A stretch of 56,538 nucleotides of DNA from Puniceicoccales bacterium (GCA_031278455.1 JAITKJ010000023.1:1-56538); one strand, 5' to 3'. Counted from the stretch's first letter, positions 30,086 through 41,258 are shown. Notes: a model not told the origin generated them from the sequence alone. Numbers and translations are program-made.

Positions 30086-30549
30086 AGCAGCAAAAGTTTA
30101 TATCGCGAAAGCAAGAAAGGGAATATTTTTTTTAACAAATGCTCATTTTCCGAAATTTATTATGATGTTTTGTGGGACTTGCAAAACCAATTCTTATAAT
30201 AATTTGCGATTTAAATTCATGGATGTAGCACAAACATGCCAACGGCCGTTATCGCCTGATCATGTTGAATATTCCTTTGGGGATACGCAGAATGGGCTAG
30301 TCCGGTCTGTTTTTTGAATAATGTGTGTGGAGTTGGCATGAGCGTCGAGAATCCCCTGATATCCAGCGTTGGCTATAAGCGGAACATCTGAAGCCTACAT
30401 TTTCCCCTCCATGAAAGGCTTGGTTGCATGAAGTCTGCCGTCTTAGCGAAAAAATAAAATATGGTTTGTGGCACAAATTGCCTACCGGCAAGTTTTTGCA
30501 ATGTATGATTACTTTCTGCTTCGTTGCCCAATGGATGAGGCCTGAAAAT
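30086..30549. other. Non-coding gap between effector and glycosyltransferase
   Basis: About 460 bases between the start of the 1371-residue gene and the 3' end of the glycosyltransferase. It should hold the promoter of the former. The open frames crossing it read as shadows. I see no tRNA, SRP or RNase P signature and no strong terminator. Confidence 0.4.
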
Positions 30550-31611
30550 TTAATGCGGTAGTTGCGAAAACTTTGCAACACGTTGGACGGCGCGGTACCA
30601 GCCCGGGGAAGTCCTTCGCATGTCGCTGGCAATTTTCAATTGCAACTTTAGTGGAATACCTCCAGTGTATTTAGCGAATAAATCAATTCCATCTTTAAGC
30701 GGCAGTGTGGCAATGTGTTCCAATAGGCATGACTGGAAATAGACTTGCAACTGTGCCGCATGGGCCGAATTTCCGAGGTCAATCATGCCAATAGCCATTT
30801 GCAGATTGGCATCGCGGATGTTGGCAGTCCTTCGGAGTGCACATAATAAATTTTGCCGTCCTCGTGCGCACACACCTATACACTTATAATAGCGATAGCC
30901 TACATTTTTTATGCCGATGCATTTTTTTGTATTTGCGATGATAAAACAGGAAAAAAGTTTGTCCGTAGAACAGATGATGTTATTGCGCTCAACAAACGGA
31001 AGTAAATATTCCGCCGCGCGGACGACGGCATCTCGTGCATACAACTTATCCCATAGGTAAACAAGGCGTCGATCCGCAAAGGCTTTGTTCATTTGCTTGC
31101 TTGTCCGCGTATAAGTCACTGGCCGCTGCCACCAAGGTTGCCTGCGCGTTTTTCCGGTTGGATAGACCCACTCCGTATCAAAATGGACTACATCGCTCCC
31201 AGTATTTTCAGCGGTGGATTGAGCGATTTCCACGATGTCGGGCGTAAGCTCATCGTCCGGATCCAAAAACATGATAAATTTTCCCTTTGCCGCCAAAACG
31301 CCGCGTATGCGCGCGTAGGCGGTCCCGCGGTTGATGTCGTTATGCAAAATTACAACGCGCAGATCGCGCAGGGCATATTTCTTCAAAATATTGAACGAAT
31401 TGTCTGTCGAGCCGTCATCCACGCAGATAATTTCAATATTTTCATAGGTCTGCCGCAACATACTTTCCATGGCACGAGGCAGATACGGCTCCATGTTGTA
31501 GACTGGAACAATGATGGATACATGCGGGGTTTGATGCGGATCGGCATGCATTTGATTGGGACAGAACAATATCAGCAATAGTCCCAACAAGCATCCAAAT
31601 CGAAGAAACAT
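30550..31611 (-). CDS. Family 2 glycosyltransferase with apparent signal peptide
   Basis: About 353 residues from the ATG at 31611. The GT-A fold of family GT2 is clear: VSIIVPVYNMEPYLPRAMES (31-50), IICVDDGSTDNS with the nucleotide-binding Asp (61-72), and the DxD-type FLDPDDE (115-121). From this start the N-terminus is a textbook Sec signal (MFLRFGCLLGLLLILF, then a polar end near MHADP), which is unusual because GT2 enzymes act in the cytosol. The frame stays open upstream to 31896; that 95-residue extension is not GT-like, so the start is the main uncertainty. It may modify an envelope polysaccharide or act outside the cell. Confidence 0.8.
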   Translation of the reverse strand: MFLRFGCLLGLLLILFCPNQMHADPHQTPHVSIIVPVYNMEPYLPRAMESMLRQTYENIEIICVDDGSTDNSFNILKKYALRDLRVVILHNDINRGTAYARIRGVLAAKGKFIMFLDPDDELTPDIVEIAQSTAENTGSDVVHFDTEWVYPTGKTRRQPWWQRPVTYTRTSKQMNKAFADRRLVYLWDKLYARDAVVRAAEYLLPFVERNNIICSTDKLFSCFIIANTKKCIGIKNVGYRYYKCIGVCARGRQNLLCALRRTANIRDANLQMAIGMIDLGNSAHAAQLQVYFQSCLLEHIATLPLKDGIDLFAKYTGGIPLKLQLKIASDMRRTSPGWYRAVQRVAKFSQLPH

Positions 31612-32117
31612 AAGTTCGTCTCTGTTGGACAGCGGCGCAATAGCAATTTTTTTGCCCAAATTCCGCGAAACCTTGCCCACTTTCAGTAAATTTTCGTTGA
31701 CCTGTGCGATGCTGGCCCCCAGATAGATGCTCATGCCCAGAGAATATGTGATTTTGGAGTGTGCCGAGGCAAAGTCAGAGGGGAAGCCCGTCTCACGGTA
31801 CATGACGACGCGTAACAAGAAATTGCAAACGGAGAAGGTTGAAAAACGAAAATACAATAAATTTCTCCGTCGCCATACGCTACATAAGGAAATCAAAGAG
31901 TAGTGTCCAATAAAGAACGTTCCATGACCGTGGACTTAAAGGATTTTTACTCGCCCGGAAGAAATTTGACGATTATGTGAATTAGTGAGGCCATTGAGTG
32001 TTATCCAGTAAAAAATGGTTGCGGTGGTATATATTTTCAGATTATGTATTATGGAGTTGGATGGTGTGGCGGAATTCAATTGCCGAACCACATGTGTTTA
32101 CGACCGGTGGAGGTTTT
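31612..32117. other. Divergent intergenic region
   Basis: About 500 bases between the chosen starts of the glycosyltransferase (minus) and the nucleotide transporter (plus). Both flanking frames are open into it, upstream of the chosen starts, so it is either regulatory or partly coding if longer N-termini are used. No RNA gene is recognised. Confidence 0.35.
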
Positions 32118-33647
32118 ATGAAATCAGATAAGGCGAATGTGGCGGAGTTTTCACGGTTGCGAAGAATTTTTTTCCCAATCTATATGTATGAACTAAAGAA
32201 AGTACTGCCAATGGCATTTATTTTCTTTTTTATCCTTACAATTTACACACTGACGCGGAATGTTAAGGACAGTCTGGTGGTTACGGCCCAAAATTCTGGG
32301 GCAGAGGTGTTATCGTTCTTAAAGCTTTTCTGTGTCACGCCGGCAGCTTTTATCTTCCTGCTTCTCTATACCAAGGCAAGCAACCTGCTTTGCTCTGAGA
32401 AGCTTTTTTATGCGACGTTGACTCCATTTGTGGTCTTCTTCGGGCTGTTTGGGTTTGTCATATACCCGCATCTCGACTTTTTCCAACCACTCCCGGAAAC
32501 TGTTGCCGCATGGCAGGTGGCGTTTCCGCGATATAAATGGATCATTGCCGTTTGTGGCAATTGGACATATTCGTTGTTTTACGTGCTTTCGGAAATTTGG
32601 GGAAGCGCTATCATCTCGCTTTCTTTCTGGCAGTTTGCTAACCAAATAACCAAAATTAGTGAAGCCAAGCGACACTATGCCTTCTTTGGGTTTATGGCTC
32701 AAACGGCGCTTATTGCGTCCGGTGCGATAGGGAAGCATTTCTCGCAGATGACGGCAACAAGTTCTGGCGAAAATGCATGGGGCGAATCCTTGCGCTGGCT
32801 CATGGGAATGGTGTTTGTCTTTGGATTGCTGATAATGGTTGTTTATCGGTGGATGTATAAGCATGTGCTTACCGATCCACGCTTTTATTGCCGTGCAGAA
32901 CTGCCAAGTAACGCCGGAAAAAAGAAGCCGAAAGTTTCTCTTATGCAAAGTTTTAAGGAAATTTTAACATCGCCTTACCTGGGGCTGATTGCACTTCTGG
33001 TAATTTGTTATGGAACAAGTGTCAATTTCGTTGAGGCCGTTTGGAAGAGTCAGGTGAAGATACTGCACCCGAACCCAAATGATTTCAACGCGTTTATGGG
33101 GCAGTATACCATCGTTTTGGGTTTTGCATCGATGGCCATGATGTTGGTTGGAAGCAATATTTTGCGGCTGTTTAGTTGGTTTACGGCTGCTGTTATTACG
33201 CCAGTGCTCCTACTTGTGCTAGGTGGCGTGTTTTTTGTCTTTGTAATATTTCGGACTGGTCTGGCGCCGATAATCGAAAACATTGGGACAACGCCCGTTG
33301 CTCTTGCCGTTGTCCTTGGTGCTATTGTTGCTGGTGCGACAAAGGCTACGAAGTATGCGCTCTTTGACTTAACCAAGGAGATGGCCTATATTCCACTTGA
33401 TGAGGAAATGAAGGTTAAAGGTAAAGCAACTGTCGACGTGTTGGGTGGACGTCTCGGCAAAGCTAGTGGAGCGGGATTTCAGGCGATATTGTTTGTACTT
33501 ATTCCAGGCGCGACATTCCTCCAAATATCACCCATTGTAGCCGCTGCCTTTGTAGTAGCTTGTGCCATATGGATTTTATCTGTTAAAGGATTGAGTAAGC
33601 GCATTGCGGCCATTGCAAAAAATAAACCGGCGGTAGTGTCCTCCTGA
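32118..33647 (+). CDS. ATP/ADP-type nucleotide transporter
   Basis: 509 residues from the ATG at 32118, which has GGTGGAGG five bases upstream; a longer frame from 31998 lacks such a site. About 12 membrane segments. The motif TLTRNVKDSLVVTAQNSGAE is diagnostic for the NTT/Tlc family of chlamydiae, rickettsiae and plastids, and ATKATKYALFDLTKEMAYI is the second conserved block. These carriers swap host ATP for bacterial ADP or import nucleotides; which one cannot be told from sequence. Its presence is the best evidence for an intracellular lifestyle. Confidence 0.96.
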   Translation: MKSDKANVAEFSRLRRIFFPIYMYELKKVLPMAFIFFFILTIYTLTRNVKDSLVVTAQNSGAEVLSFLKLFCVTPAAFIFLLLYTKASNLLCSEKLFYATLTPFVVFFGLFGFVIYPHLDFFQPLPETVAAWQVAFPRYKWIIAVCGNWTYSLFYVLSEIWGSAIISLSFWQFANQITKISEAKRHYAFFGFMAQTALIASGAIGKHFSQMTATSSGENAWGESLRWLMGMVFVFGLLIMVVYRWMYKHVLTDPRFYCRAELPSNAGKKKPKVSLMQSFKEILTSPYLGLIALLVICYGTSVNFVEAVWKSQVKILHPNPNDFNAFMGQYTIVLGFASMAMMLVGSNILRLFSWFTAAVITPVLLLVLGGVFFVFVIFRTGLAPIIENIGTTPVALAVVLGAIVAGATKATKYALFDLTKEMAYIPLDEEMKVKGKATVDVLGGRLGKASGAGFQAILFVLIPGATFLQISPIVAAAFVVACAIWILSVKGLSKRIAAIAKNKPAVVSS

Positions 33648-33699
33648 CGGCTTATGGTGTTCCGCGCCAGGAAAGTTTTTTGTCGTAAAGAATTTTGAT

Positions 33700-34449
33700 A
33701 TGAAATTTTCAATTGCTATCCCAGCGCGGTTGAAATCGAGCCGCTTGCCAGGGAAAGTTTTGGCCAATTTGGGCGGGAAACCGGTGTTGAAGCACGTTTT
33801 TGATATGGCCCTTCGCGTCAAGGGTATTGAAGAGGTGATTGTCCTGACCGAGTCCATGGATGTTGTGGATGTAGTGAAAAGCTGGGGCGGGATTTGTCAT
33901 TTGACTCCTGAATCCTGCACCAATGGCACCGAGCGCATCTGTAGCGCCATTGATCTATTCCAGGGTGATTTTATCCTTAACATTCAAAGCGACGAACCGT
34001 TTTTGGGAGCCGAATTGGTGCATGCTATGATTGCGTGGGCTCAAATTCACGAAGAATTTGATATACTGACTCCCGTTTACGCCATTAGGGATACAAGCGA
34101 TATCTTTAATGTAAATGTTGTAAAAGTTGTACTTGCACATGATGAGCGTGCACTTTATTTCTCTAGAAGTCCCATCCCGCATGTGCGCGGGATGGATACG
34201 CAACAATGGCTATCAAATGCACCATTTTTCGGGCATAACGGGATTTATCTCTATCGGCGGAAAGTTCTCGAAAACTTGAAAAAACTTCCCCAAAGCTCGC
34301 TTGCGGGAGCGGAGAGCTTAGAGCAATTACGGTTTCTGCAAGCAGGATATGGCATCCAAACCATACTAACTGATAGAGCATCCGTCGCAATCGATACTCC
34401 AGAGGATCTTGCCCGAGCACGGGAACTTATCCATACGATTCGAACTTGA
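33700..34449 (+). CDS. kdsB: CMP-KDO synthetase
   Basis: 249 residues. Activates KDO with CTP for the LPS inner core. IPARLKSSRLPGKVLANLGG is the conserved nucleotide-binding start, followed by VIVLTES, NGTERICSAI, NIQSDEPFL with the metal-binding Asp, and YFSRSPIPHVR. The C-terminus SVAIDTPEDLARARELI is typical. It lies about 50 bases after the nucleotide transporter on the same strand. Confidence 0.96.
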   Translation: MKFSIAIPARLKSSRLPGKVLANLGGKPVLKHVFDMALRVKGIEEVIVLTESMDVVDVVKSWGGICHLTPESCTNGTERICSAIDLFQGDFILNIQSDEPFLGAELVHAMIAWAQIHEEFDILTPVYAIRDTSDIFNVNVVKVVLAHDERALYFSRSPIPHVRGMDTQQWLSNAPFFGHNGIYLYRRKVLENLKKLPQSSLAGAESLEQLRFLQAGYGIQTILTDRASVAIDTPEDLARARELIHTIRT

Positions 34450-34561
34450 TGAGATATTTGTTTGCGGTTTTCATTTATTGCCGGCGCTAAAGCAATCTTA
34501 GCCAAACTAGAGGCAGGAAAGCCATGCGTGGCGAGTTGCATTCCGGTTACCATGCCGGCTC

Positions 34562-37500
34562 TCACACAACTGCCGCGGATTTAAAAGCCTCACACTCTCT
34601 TAGGCTGATTAAACCTTTCAAATTTATTGCCACACGAATTTGTATCGACGGATTGAAGACGCGGGAGTAATCCCCATCGTGGATAATGATTTCCGCGTAT
34701 AATCCCCCAGGATTTTCGGCGGCATAGGAGGCGAAGGCATCGATAAATTCTCGCAGTTTTTCCGGAGCCTTTCGCTCCAGGGTGATCCGCAGGCGCCGGC
34801 CCGTGCGCTGGATATACTGCTCTCCATCAAAGACTTCCGTGATATTGAGCCCCCGTCGTTCGTCCTGGATGCGTACGGTGCCGCGGACAACCACGATATT
34901 ACCGGGAATAAGCAAATGGGCATAACGTTCGTAGGCATCGGAAAAAAGATTGACCACGTGGTCGCCGCAGCGGCAACTGAGTTGCATATGAGCCCATAAG
35001 CGGTTGGAACTTTTGGTAATTTTTTTGGTGATGTCGCCGATGCTGCCAATAAGCGTAAAGGCCTGCTGGTCATGGAGGCGTGTTCTGTCCTCGGGGAAGT
35101 CATCGATGGAGCACTCCAATCCACAAAAGCCATCCAGTGGATGGCCGGAAACATAAAATCCTAGCAATTCCTTTTCCTGCCGTAATTTTTCCGCAATGGG
35201 CATGGGGTTCCCGCGGATTTCGATGAAACTTTCCAGTGGGTTTTCCAATTCCACTCCAAAGGTACTGAAAAAATCATCCTGCATGTCATTTTTTTCCGAT
35301 CTTCGTCCCAGCAATGCCTTGAGAATTCGTTCCATGGAATTGATCAAATACTGGCGGTCGATGCCCAATGGATCGAAAACGCCGGCAAGAATAAGTTTTT
35401 CAAAGACCCGTCGATTGGCTGTTTTGTCGTCCACGCGCCAGGCGAAATCGGCAAAGCTTTTGTAGGGGCCGTTGGTGCTGCGCTCGGTCAAAATAGCCGC
35501 CGTGGTCGATTCTCCCATGCCCTTGACCGCTGCCAGTCCGAAGCGTATGCATGCATTTTTTCCGCCATCCGCAGCCACGGGGGTAAAATATTCCCAGGAA
35601 TTGTTAATATCCGCGCCAAGTACTGGAATGCCGGCATTGCGGATGTGAGAAATAAGCGAGGTAATTTTTTCCTGGTTATTCAATTCCGATGAAAGTAAAG
35701 CGGCGAAAAATTCCATAGGATAATGCGCCTTAAGATAGGCAGTTTGGTAGGCGATGATGGCATAGGAAATGGAATGGGATTTGTTGAATCCATAGCCGGC
35801 AAATTTGGCAAGAATGTCGAAAATTTCATTGGCTTTTTCCGGGCTAAGTCCGTTTTGTGCGGCACCATTTACGAAGACTTCCCGTTGCGCATCCATTACT
35901 TCCACTTTTTTCTTTCCCATGGCCCGGCGAAGGATGTCTGCTCCGCCCATGGAATACCCGGCAATCACCCGCGCCGCTTCCATGACTTGTTCTTGGTAAA
36001 TCAACACGCCGTAAGTTTTTTTACAGACCGACTCCAGCAGCGGATGGGCATAGCGGACATTTTGCGGATTACGTTTTCCGCGGATGTACTCGGGAATCCA
36101 GTCCATTGGTCCGGGCCGGTAAAGCGCGCTTAGGTCACTAATTTCGTCGATGGTAGACAACTCGAATTGGCGACAGAGGGCGCGCATGCCTTCCGATTCC
36201 AATTGGAACACACCCACCGTATCGCCGGCGTTAATCAACGCAAAAGTGTCCGCATCGTCCAATGGTATTTCCTTAATGCTGAATGCCGAATTTGTCCGGT
36301 GGATGAAAGTTTCCGCGTCGTTGATAACCGTTAGCGTCTTAAGCCCAAGGAAGTCCATCTTAAGCAAACCCAGTTCTTCCACGAAGTCCTTGGAATATTG
36401 CGTGGTCAGGTTGCCGTCCTGCAAGGTAACGGGAATCAGATTTTCGCTGGGTTCATCGGAAATCACCATCCCACAGGCATGGGTTCCAATATTGCGAACC
36501 GTGCCCTCGATAACCTTTCCTTGTTCAATAATTTGCCGAATGCGCGGATTTTTCCGAATTTCCTCCTGCAATTCCGATGAGCGTTCTACGGCGGTTGCCA
36601 GGTCGATGCCCAGCTCATCGGGAACCATTTTCGCAATGCGGTTGGCTTCCACATAGGGAATATCATTGACCCGCAGCAGGTCGCGGAGGGCCATTTTTGC
36701 GCCAAATGTTCCAAAGGTGATGATATTGGCCACACCGTCCCGCCCGTACTTGGTGCGCACGTACTCGATGACCTCGTCCCGGCGGCGCATGCAGAAATCG
36801 ATGTCAAAATCCGGCGGCGAAATGCGTTCTGGATTGAGAAAACGCTCAAAGATCAGTCCGAAACGCATGGGGTCGACATCGGTGATGTGGAGGGCGTAGG
36901 CTACGATGGACCCAGCCCCGGATCCGCGCCCGGGACCAACGGCAATATTCTTCTGCAGCGCCCAGCGGATGAAATCCTGTACAACGAGGAAATAATCCGT
37001 AAATCCGGCCGCGATAATCACGGCCAACTCGTTGTCCGTCTGTTGTGCAATATCCTGCGACGTGGTAGCATAGCCCAATTGCACAGCGGGCGGCAGATCT
37101 AGATGATTGCAATCCACGCCGTAGCGCTCTTTTATGCCATCGACGCACAGCGATCGCAGGTAATTACCTTTGTCCATGCTCGTCAATTCCGCCGGCATGG
37201 GAAACACTGGATAGTGGTTTTGCCCATAGGGCATGGCGAAATCGCACATTTCCGCCACGCGCAGAGTATTTTCCAAACATTCCGGGTTTTCTTTAAAATT
37301 TTGGAGCATTTCATCATAGGATTTTAAATAAAATTGGCGCCATGGCATGCGCATGCGCTTTTCATCTTGAAGTTTAGAACCTGTTTGAATACAGAGCAGT
37401 GCGTCGTGTGCTTCCCAATCGTTTTGGTGGACGTAGTGTACGTCGTTGGTAGCAATGGTTTTGAGTTCATAGCGTTCAGCCAAGGCGAAAAGATCCGGCA

Positions 37501-38065
37501 GAATGCGCCCCTGTTCAGTAATGCCGTGATTTTGGACCTCGATGAAAAAATTTCCCTTCCCGAAAATATCCAAATATTTGCGAAGTGCTTCCTCCGCGCC
37601 CGCTTTATCTCCGCGCACCAGGCAGTCCGGAATGCGTCCTTGGAGGCAGCCGGACGTGGCGATGAGCCCCTTAGAATGGCGGGCGAGCGTTTCCAGATCT
37701 ACCCGTGGTTTGTAATAAAATCCACGTGTGTACGCTTGGGATGCGATATGGCATAAATTGTAATATCCGTCTAAATTTTTTACCAGCAAGCACATGTGAT
37801 AAAGTACATTTTGCTCCCGGTGGGGGCGGTCGGCCATGGTTAAATCCCAAAGCGTATAGGCCTCATAGCCGACAATTCCGTGCAATCCCGCCTTTTTGGC
37901 TTCCTTGAGGAATTGTGGGACGCCAAAGATATTTCCGTGGTCCGTCAGCGCGATGGTGCCCATGCCAAGCTCAGCCGCACGAGCACAAAGACGATCCAAT
38001 CGGCATGCTCCATCTAAAACGCTATAATCGCTATGCACGTGAAGATGTGCGAATTTAGCCGGCAT
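34562..38065 (-). CDS. dnaE: DNA polymerase III alpha subunit
   Basis: 1167 residues from the ATG at 38065, giving the standard [19 protein letters not shown] start; the frame also opens from a TTG at 38122. The N-terminal PHP domain has HLHVHSDYS and ALTDHGN. The polymerase catalytic site includes DFDIDF (419-424) and [15 protein letters not shown]. The helix-hairpin-helix region and a C-terminal OB fold follow. Replicative polymerase of the chromosome. Its C-terminal tail (after about 1090) looks slightly longer than in E. coli. Confidence 0.98.
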   Translation of the reverse strand: MPAKFAHLHVHSDYSVLDGACRLDRLCARAAELGMGTIALTDHGNIFGVPQFLKEAKKAGLHGIVGYEAYTLWDLTMADRPHREQNVLYHMCLLVKNLDGYYNLCHIASQAYTRGFYYKPRVDLETLARHSKGLIATSGCLQGRIPDCLVRGDKAGAEEALRKYLDIFGKGNFFIEVQNHGITEQGRILPDLFALAERYELKTIATNDVHYVHQNDWEAHDALLCIQTGSKLQDEKRMRMPWRQFYLKSYDEMLQNFKENPECLENTLRVAEMCDFAMPYGQNHYPVFPMPAELTSMDKGNYLRSLCVDGIKERYGVDCNHLDLPPAVQLGYATTSQDIAQQTDNELAVIIAAGFTDYFLVVQDFIRWALQKNIAVGPGRGSGAGSIVAYALHITDVDPMRFGLIFERFLNPERISPPDFDIDFCMRRRDEVIEYVRTKYGRDGVANIITFGTFGAKMALRDLLRVNDIPYVEANRIAKMVPDELGIDLATAVERSSELQEEIRKNPRIRQIIEQGKVIEGTVRNIGTHACGMVISDEPSENLIPVTLQDGNLTTQYSKDFVEELGLLKMDFLGLKTLTVINDAETFIHRTNSAFSIKEIPLDDADTFALINAGDTVGVFQLESEGMRALCRQFELSTIDEISDLSALYRPGPMDWIPEYIRGKRNPQNVRYAHPLLESVCKKTYGVLIYQEQVMEAARVIAGYSMGGADILRRAMGKKKVEVMDAQREVFVNGAAQNGLSPEKANEIFDILAKFAGYGFNKSHSISYAIIAYQTAYLKAHYPMEFFAALLSSELNNQEKITSLISHIRNAGIPVLGADINNSWEYFTPVAADGGKNACIRFGLAAVKGMGESTTAAILTERSTNGPYKSFADFAWRVDDKTANRRVFEKLILAGVFDPLGIDRQYLINSMERILKALLGRRSEKNDMQDDFFSTFGVELENPLESFIEIRGNPMPIAEKLRQEKELLGFYVSGHPLDGFCGLECSIDDFPEDRTRLHDQQAFTLIGSIGDITKKITKSSNRLWAHMQLSCRCGDHVVNLFSDAYERYAHLLIPGNIVVVRGTVRIQDERRGLNITEVFDGEQYIQRTGRRLRITLERKAPEKLREFIDAFASYAAENPGGLYAEIIIHDGDYSRVFNPSIQIRVAINLKGLISLRECEAFKSAAVV

Positions 38066-38273
38066 GTCTTCAGAAAAAGGAAAGCGTACGTTCCTTGCCA
38101 GGATTTTTCGCAAACTCGCCAATGAAGCGGCGGAAAATTTACAATTAAATTTTAAAAGATTAATCGAAAACTTTATACCCCAACAAAGTCGTTAAAATGG
38201 ATTTAATTTTTTTTCCAGCCGCGAGATGTTTGCGGAGGTACACCGTTTTAGCGGCGCCGAATGGGGAAAGCGT

Positions 38274-38302
38274 TTGACAGGGAGTTTTTTGTGACGTATC
38301 CA
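38274..38302 (+). promoter_or_regulatory. secA: Predicted secA promoter
   Basis: TTGACA (38274-38279), 17 bases, then TATCCA (38297-38302). The transcription start would fall within a few bases of the secA ATG at 38310, leaving almost no leader, so translation may be leaderless or may start slightly downstream. Confidence 0.4.
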
Positions 38303-38309
38303 GATATCC

Positions 38310-41255
38310 ATGTTGTGGTTGAGTGGGATTTGGAGGCATTTCGCCGGGCGTCATTATCGAAAATTTATTAAACAATCTGCGCCAGTGATCCGTCAAATTC
38401 ATCAGTTCGATGAAAGTTATGAATCTCTACCCGATGAAGGGCTGCGCGGTAAAACTGAAGAATTTAAAAAAAGAGTTTTGGCCGGGGAATCGTTGGATCG
38501 GTTACTCCCGGAGGCCTTTGCCGTGGTCATGTCCGCCTGCCGTAGACTGTGTGGGAAAACGCTGCTGGTTTGTGGACAATTTCAGAAGTGGGAGATGGTG
38601 CCCTACGACGAGCAGCTGATGGGTGGAATTGCGCTCCATTCGCGGAAGATTGCGGAATTGGCGACGGGTGAGGGGAAAACCCTGATGGCCACATTGCCGC
38701 TCTATCTCAACGCTTTAACCGGAAAAAATTGCCAGTTGGTGACCGTCAACGACTACCTTGCCCGACGGGACAGCGAGTGGATGGGCAACCTGTATAATTT
38801 CCTGGGGCTCAGCGTGGGTTGTATTCAAAATGGCATGCCGCCGAATGCGCGAAAAGAGGCCTATGCTTGTGATATTACCTATGGCACGGCGTCAGAATTT
38901 GGCTTCGACTATTTGCGGGACAACGGGTTAGCACCGAGCGCGGATGAGCAGGTGCAACGGGAGCATTTTTTTTGCATCGTGGACGAGGTCGATTCCATCC
39001 TCATAGACGAGGCGCGGACGCCGCTTATCATTTCGGGTCCCATGGGAGAGGATCGAATGGGTCCCTTCAAGGAGTTATGTCCCTCCGTGGCAAAATTAGC
39101 TGACCTGCAACTGCAGCTGTGTAATCGCCTGGTCGCCGAGGCAAAGGAGGCGCTGGATAAAAAGCCTAACGACGAATCGGCGCTGCGCAAATTGGCCCAG
39201 GTACGCATGGCCGCGCCAACGCATCGACAGCTGCTTAAATTACTGGAATCGAACGCCATAGAGCGAAAATTAGACCGGCTGGAGAGGGAGCTGGGGAGTG
39301 AATTGCGCCGGGATGAAAAGTTTCGCCTGAAGGAAGAGCTCTATTTTACCATCGACGAACGACAAAACTCAGCGGATTTGACGGAATTGGGCCGGCAAAC
39401 GCTTTACCCGGATGACCCGGATTCCTTTCTATTGCCCGATTTATCGGTTGTTTTTGCCGAAATTGAGCGAAATGGCGAATTGGATGAGTCGGAAAAGGAC
39501 AAAATGAAGCAGGCGGCGACGGTGCGGTTAGAAGAGATCGGCCAGCGTATCCACTGCATCGGACAATTGCTCCGGGCACACACGCTATTCGAACGGGACC
39601 AGCACTATATCGTGCACAACGGCCAAGTGGTCATCGTGGATGCCAATACGGGGCGCGCCATGCCCGGACGGCGATGGAGCGATGGACTGCACCAGGCCAT
39701 CGAGGCCAAAGAGGGGCTGGAAATTCAACGGGAAAATCGCACATTTGCCACGATTACTATACAAAATTACTTTCGCATGTATGAAAAACTGGCGGGGATG
39801 ACGGGGACGGCGGAGACCGAGGCGCACGAATTCCGCGATATCTACGGCGTTTCCGTGGTCGTGATTCCCACCCATCGGCCGTGTATTCGCAAGGATGCGG
39901 ATGACGAAATTTACAAAACACGACGCGAAAAATATGCGGCAGTTATTAGGGACATCGAGGAGGCTCACAAACGTGGGCAGCCGGTGCTGGTGGGGACGAC
40001 CTCCGTGGAAGCTTCCCAGTTGATTGATAAAATGTTACAGCACAACAACTTACCCCATACCGTGCTCAATGCAAAATTCCATGAAATGGAGGCAAATATC
40101 ATCGCCAAGGCTGGGTCCATCGGTGCGATCACCATTGCGACGAATATGGCCGGACGCGGCACGGACATCAAGCTGGCGGATGGCGCGGCGGAGTTGGGCG
40201 GCCTTCTGGTCCTTGGTACGGAACGGCATGAGGCGCGACGCATCGATCGGCAATTGCGCGGCCGGTGCGCACGGCAGGGGGATCCGGGAAGTTCCAAATT
40301 TTACATTTCCTTGGAAGACGACCTGATGCGGCTCTTCGCAAATCGCGGGGCCATCGGGACCATGTTGGAACGCACGTTCAAGGAGGGCGACGTACTCGCC
40401 CACCCACTGCTCAACCGCTCCATCGCACACGCGCAGAAGAAGATTGAGCAGCAAAATTATTCCATCCGCAAACGCCTGTTGCAGTACGATGACGTGCTTA
40501 ATACGCAGCGGGAGGTGATTTATGCCCTGCGAAACGGTGTTTTACGCGACGAAGACTCGCGCCCAGCCATATGGGAATTTGTCGGCGATTTCATTATTCG
40601 CTTCCTCGCCGGTGGGCAAAATCCAAAAAATGCGGCTCCGGCAGCAAGTGACGTTTTTAACCAGCTGCGCGGTGTGTTCCCCATAAAATTTACCGATGAA
40701 GAACTGGCACCAATGGATGACATTCGCCGGCAAAAGTTTCTGCTGGAGCGCGTGCGGGAAGCCTATGCAATCAAAGAAAAGGTCGAGGATGCCACCAGTT
40801 TGCGGCGTCTGGAAAAAATTATCCTCCTGCGGACCATAGATTTACACTGGCAGCAGCACCTATCGGCCATGGACGACCTGCGCCACAGTGTCGGATTGCG
40901 TGCCTATGCGCAAAAAAATCCGCTCTATGAGTATAAAACGGAGGCGTTTGCGCAATTTGAGGGACTACTCCATGCCATTCATCGGGATGTCGCCTTTGCC
41001 CTGTTTCGCTCTGCCACCAGCCTCGACGCATTTCGCGACCTATTTCGCCAGCTTCAGCAAACGGAAGATCCTACGCCACAAAAGGATGGTGGTTCGGTCA
41101 CAATTGATTGGGCAGCAATGCACGAACGCGTGGCGAGACAAACTCGGCCGCAGAAAAATGTAAAAAATACGAAAACACGCGGGCCGGCGACGGGTAAAAA
41201 TGCGCGAAACATGGGTCGAATGGGTAGGAAAAATCTGGCTCCACCCAAGGAATGA
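38310..41255 (+). CDS. secA: Preprotein translocase ATPase SecA
   Basis: 981 residues. Drives protein export through SecYEG. ATGEGKT (118-124) is Walker A, DEVDSILIDEARTP (225-238) is the DEAD-type Walker B and linker, and the second nucleotide-binding fold has MAGRGTDIKL and RQLRGRCARQGDPG. An insert at about 255-370 (RKLAQVRMAAPTHRQLLKLL and after) lengthens NBD1 compared with E. coli. The C-terminus is basic and lacks the CxCxSG...C-H zinc finger used for SecB binding. acpS follows three bases later. Confidence 0.97.
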   Translation: MLWLSGIWRHFAGRHYRKFIKQSAPVIRQIHQFDESYESLPDEGLRGKTEEFKKRVLAGESLDRLLPEAFAVVMSACRRLCGKTLLVCGQFQKWEMVPYDEQLMGGIALHSRKIAELATGEGKTLMATLPLYLNALTGKNCQLVTVNDYLARRDSEWMGNLYNFLGLSVGCIQNGMPPNARKEAYACDITYGTASEFGFDYLRDNGLAPSADEQVQREHFFCIVDEVDSILIDEARTPLIISGPMGEDRMGPFKELCPSVAKLADLQLQLCNRLVAEAKEALDKKPNDESALRKLAQVRMAAPTHRQLLKLLESNAIERKLDRLERELGSELRRDEKFRLKEELYFTIDERQNSADLTELGRQTLYPDDPDSFLLPDLSVVFAEIERNGELDESEKDKMKQAATVRLEEIGQRIHCIGQLLRAHTLFERDQHYIVHNGQVVIVDANTGRAMPGRRWSDGLHQAIEAKEGLEIQRENRTFATITIQNYFRMYEKLAGMTGTAETEAHEFRDIYGVSVVVIPTHRPCIRKDADDEIYKTRREKYAAVIRDIEEAHKRGQPVLVGTTSVEASQLIDKMLQHNNLPHTVLNAKFHEMEANIIAKAGSIGAITIATNMAGRGTDIKLADGAAELGGLLVLGTERHEARRIDRQLRGRCARQGDPGSSKFYISLEDDLMRLFANRGAIGTMLERTFKEGDVLAHPLLNRSIAHAQKKIEQQNYSIRKRLLQYDDVLNTQREVIYALRNGVLRDEDSRPAIWEFVGDFIIRFLAGGQNPKNAAPAASDVFNQLRGVFPIKFTDEELAPMDDIRRQKFLLERVREAYAIKEKVEDATSLRRLEKIILLRTIDLHWQQHLSAMDDLRHSVGLRAYAQKNPLYEYKTEAFAQFEGLLHAIHRDVAFALFRSATSLDAFRDLFRQLQQTEDPTPQKDGGSVTIDWAAMHERVARQTRPQKNVKNTKTRGPATGKNARNMGRMGRKNLAPPKE

Positions 41256-41258
41256 GCC

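Noticed and set aside
30297..30632. 111-codon frame in the gap before the glycosyltransferase
   Set aside because: Overlaps the 3' end of the glycosyltransferase in another frame and has no coding features.
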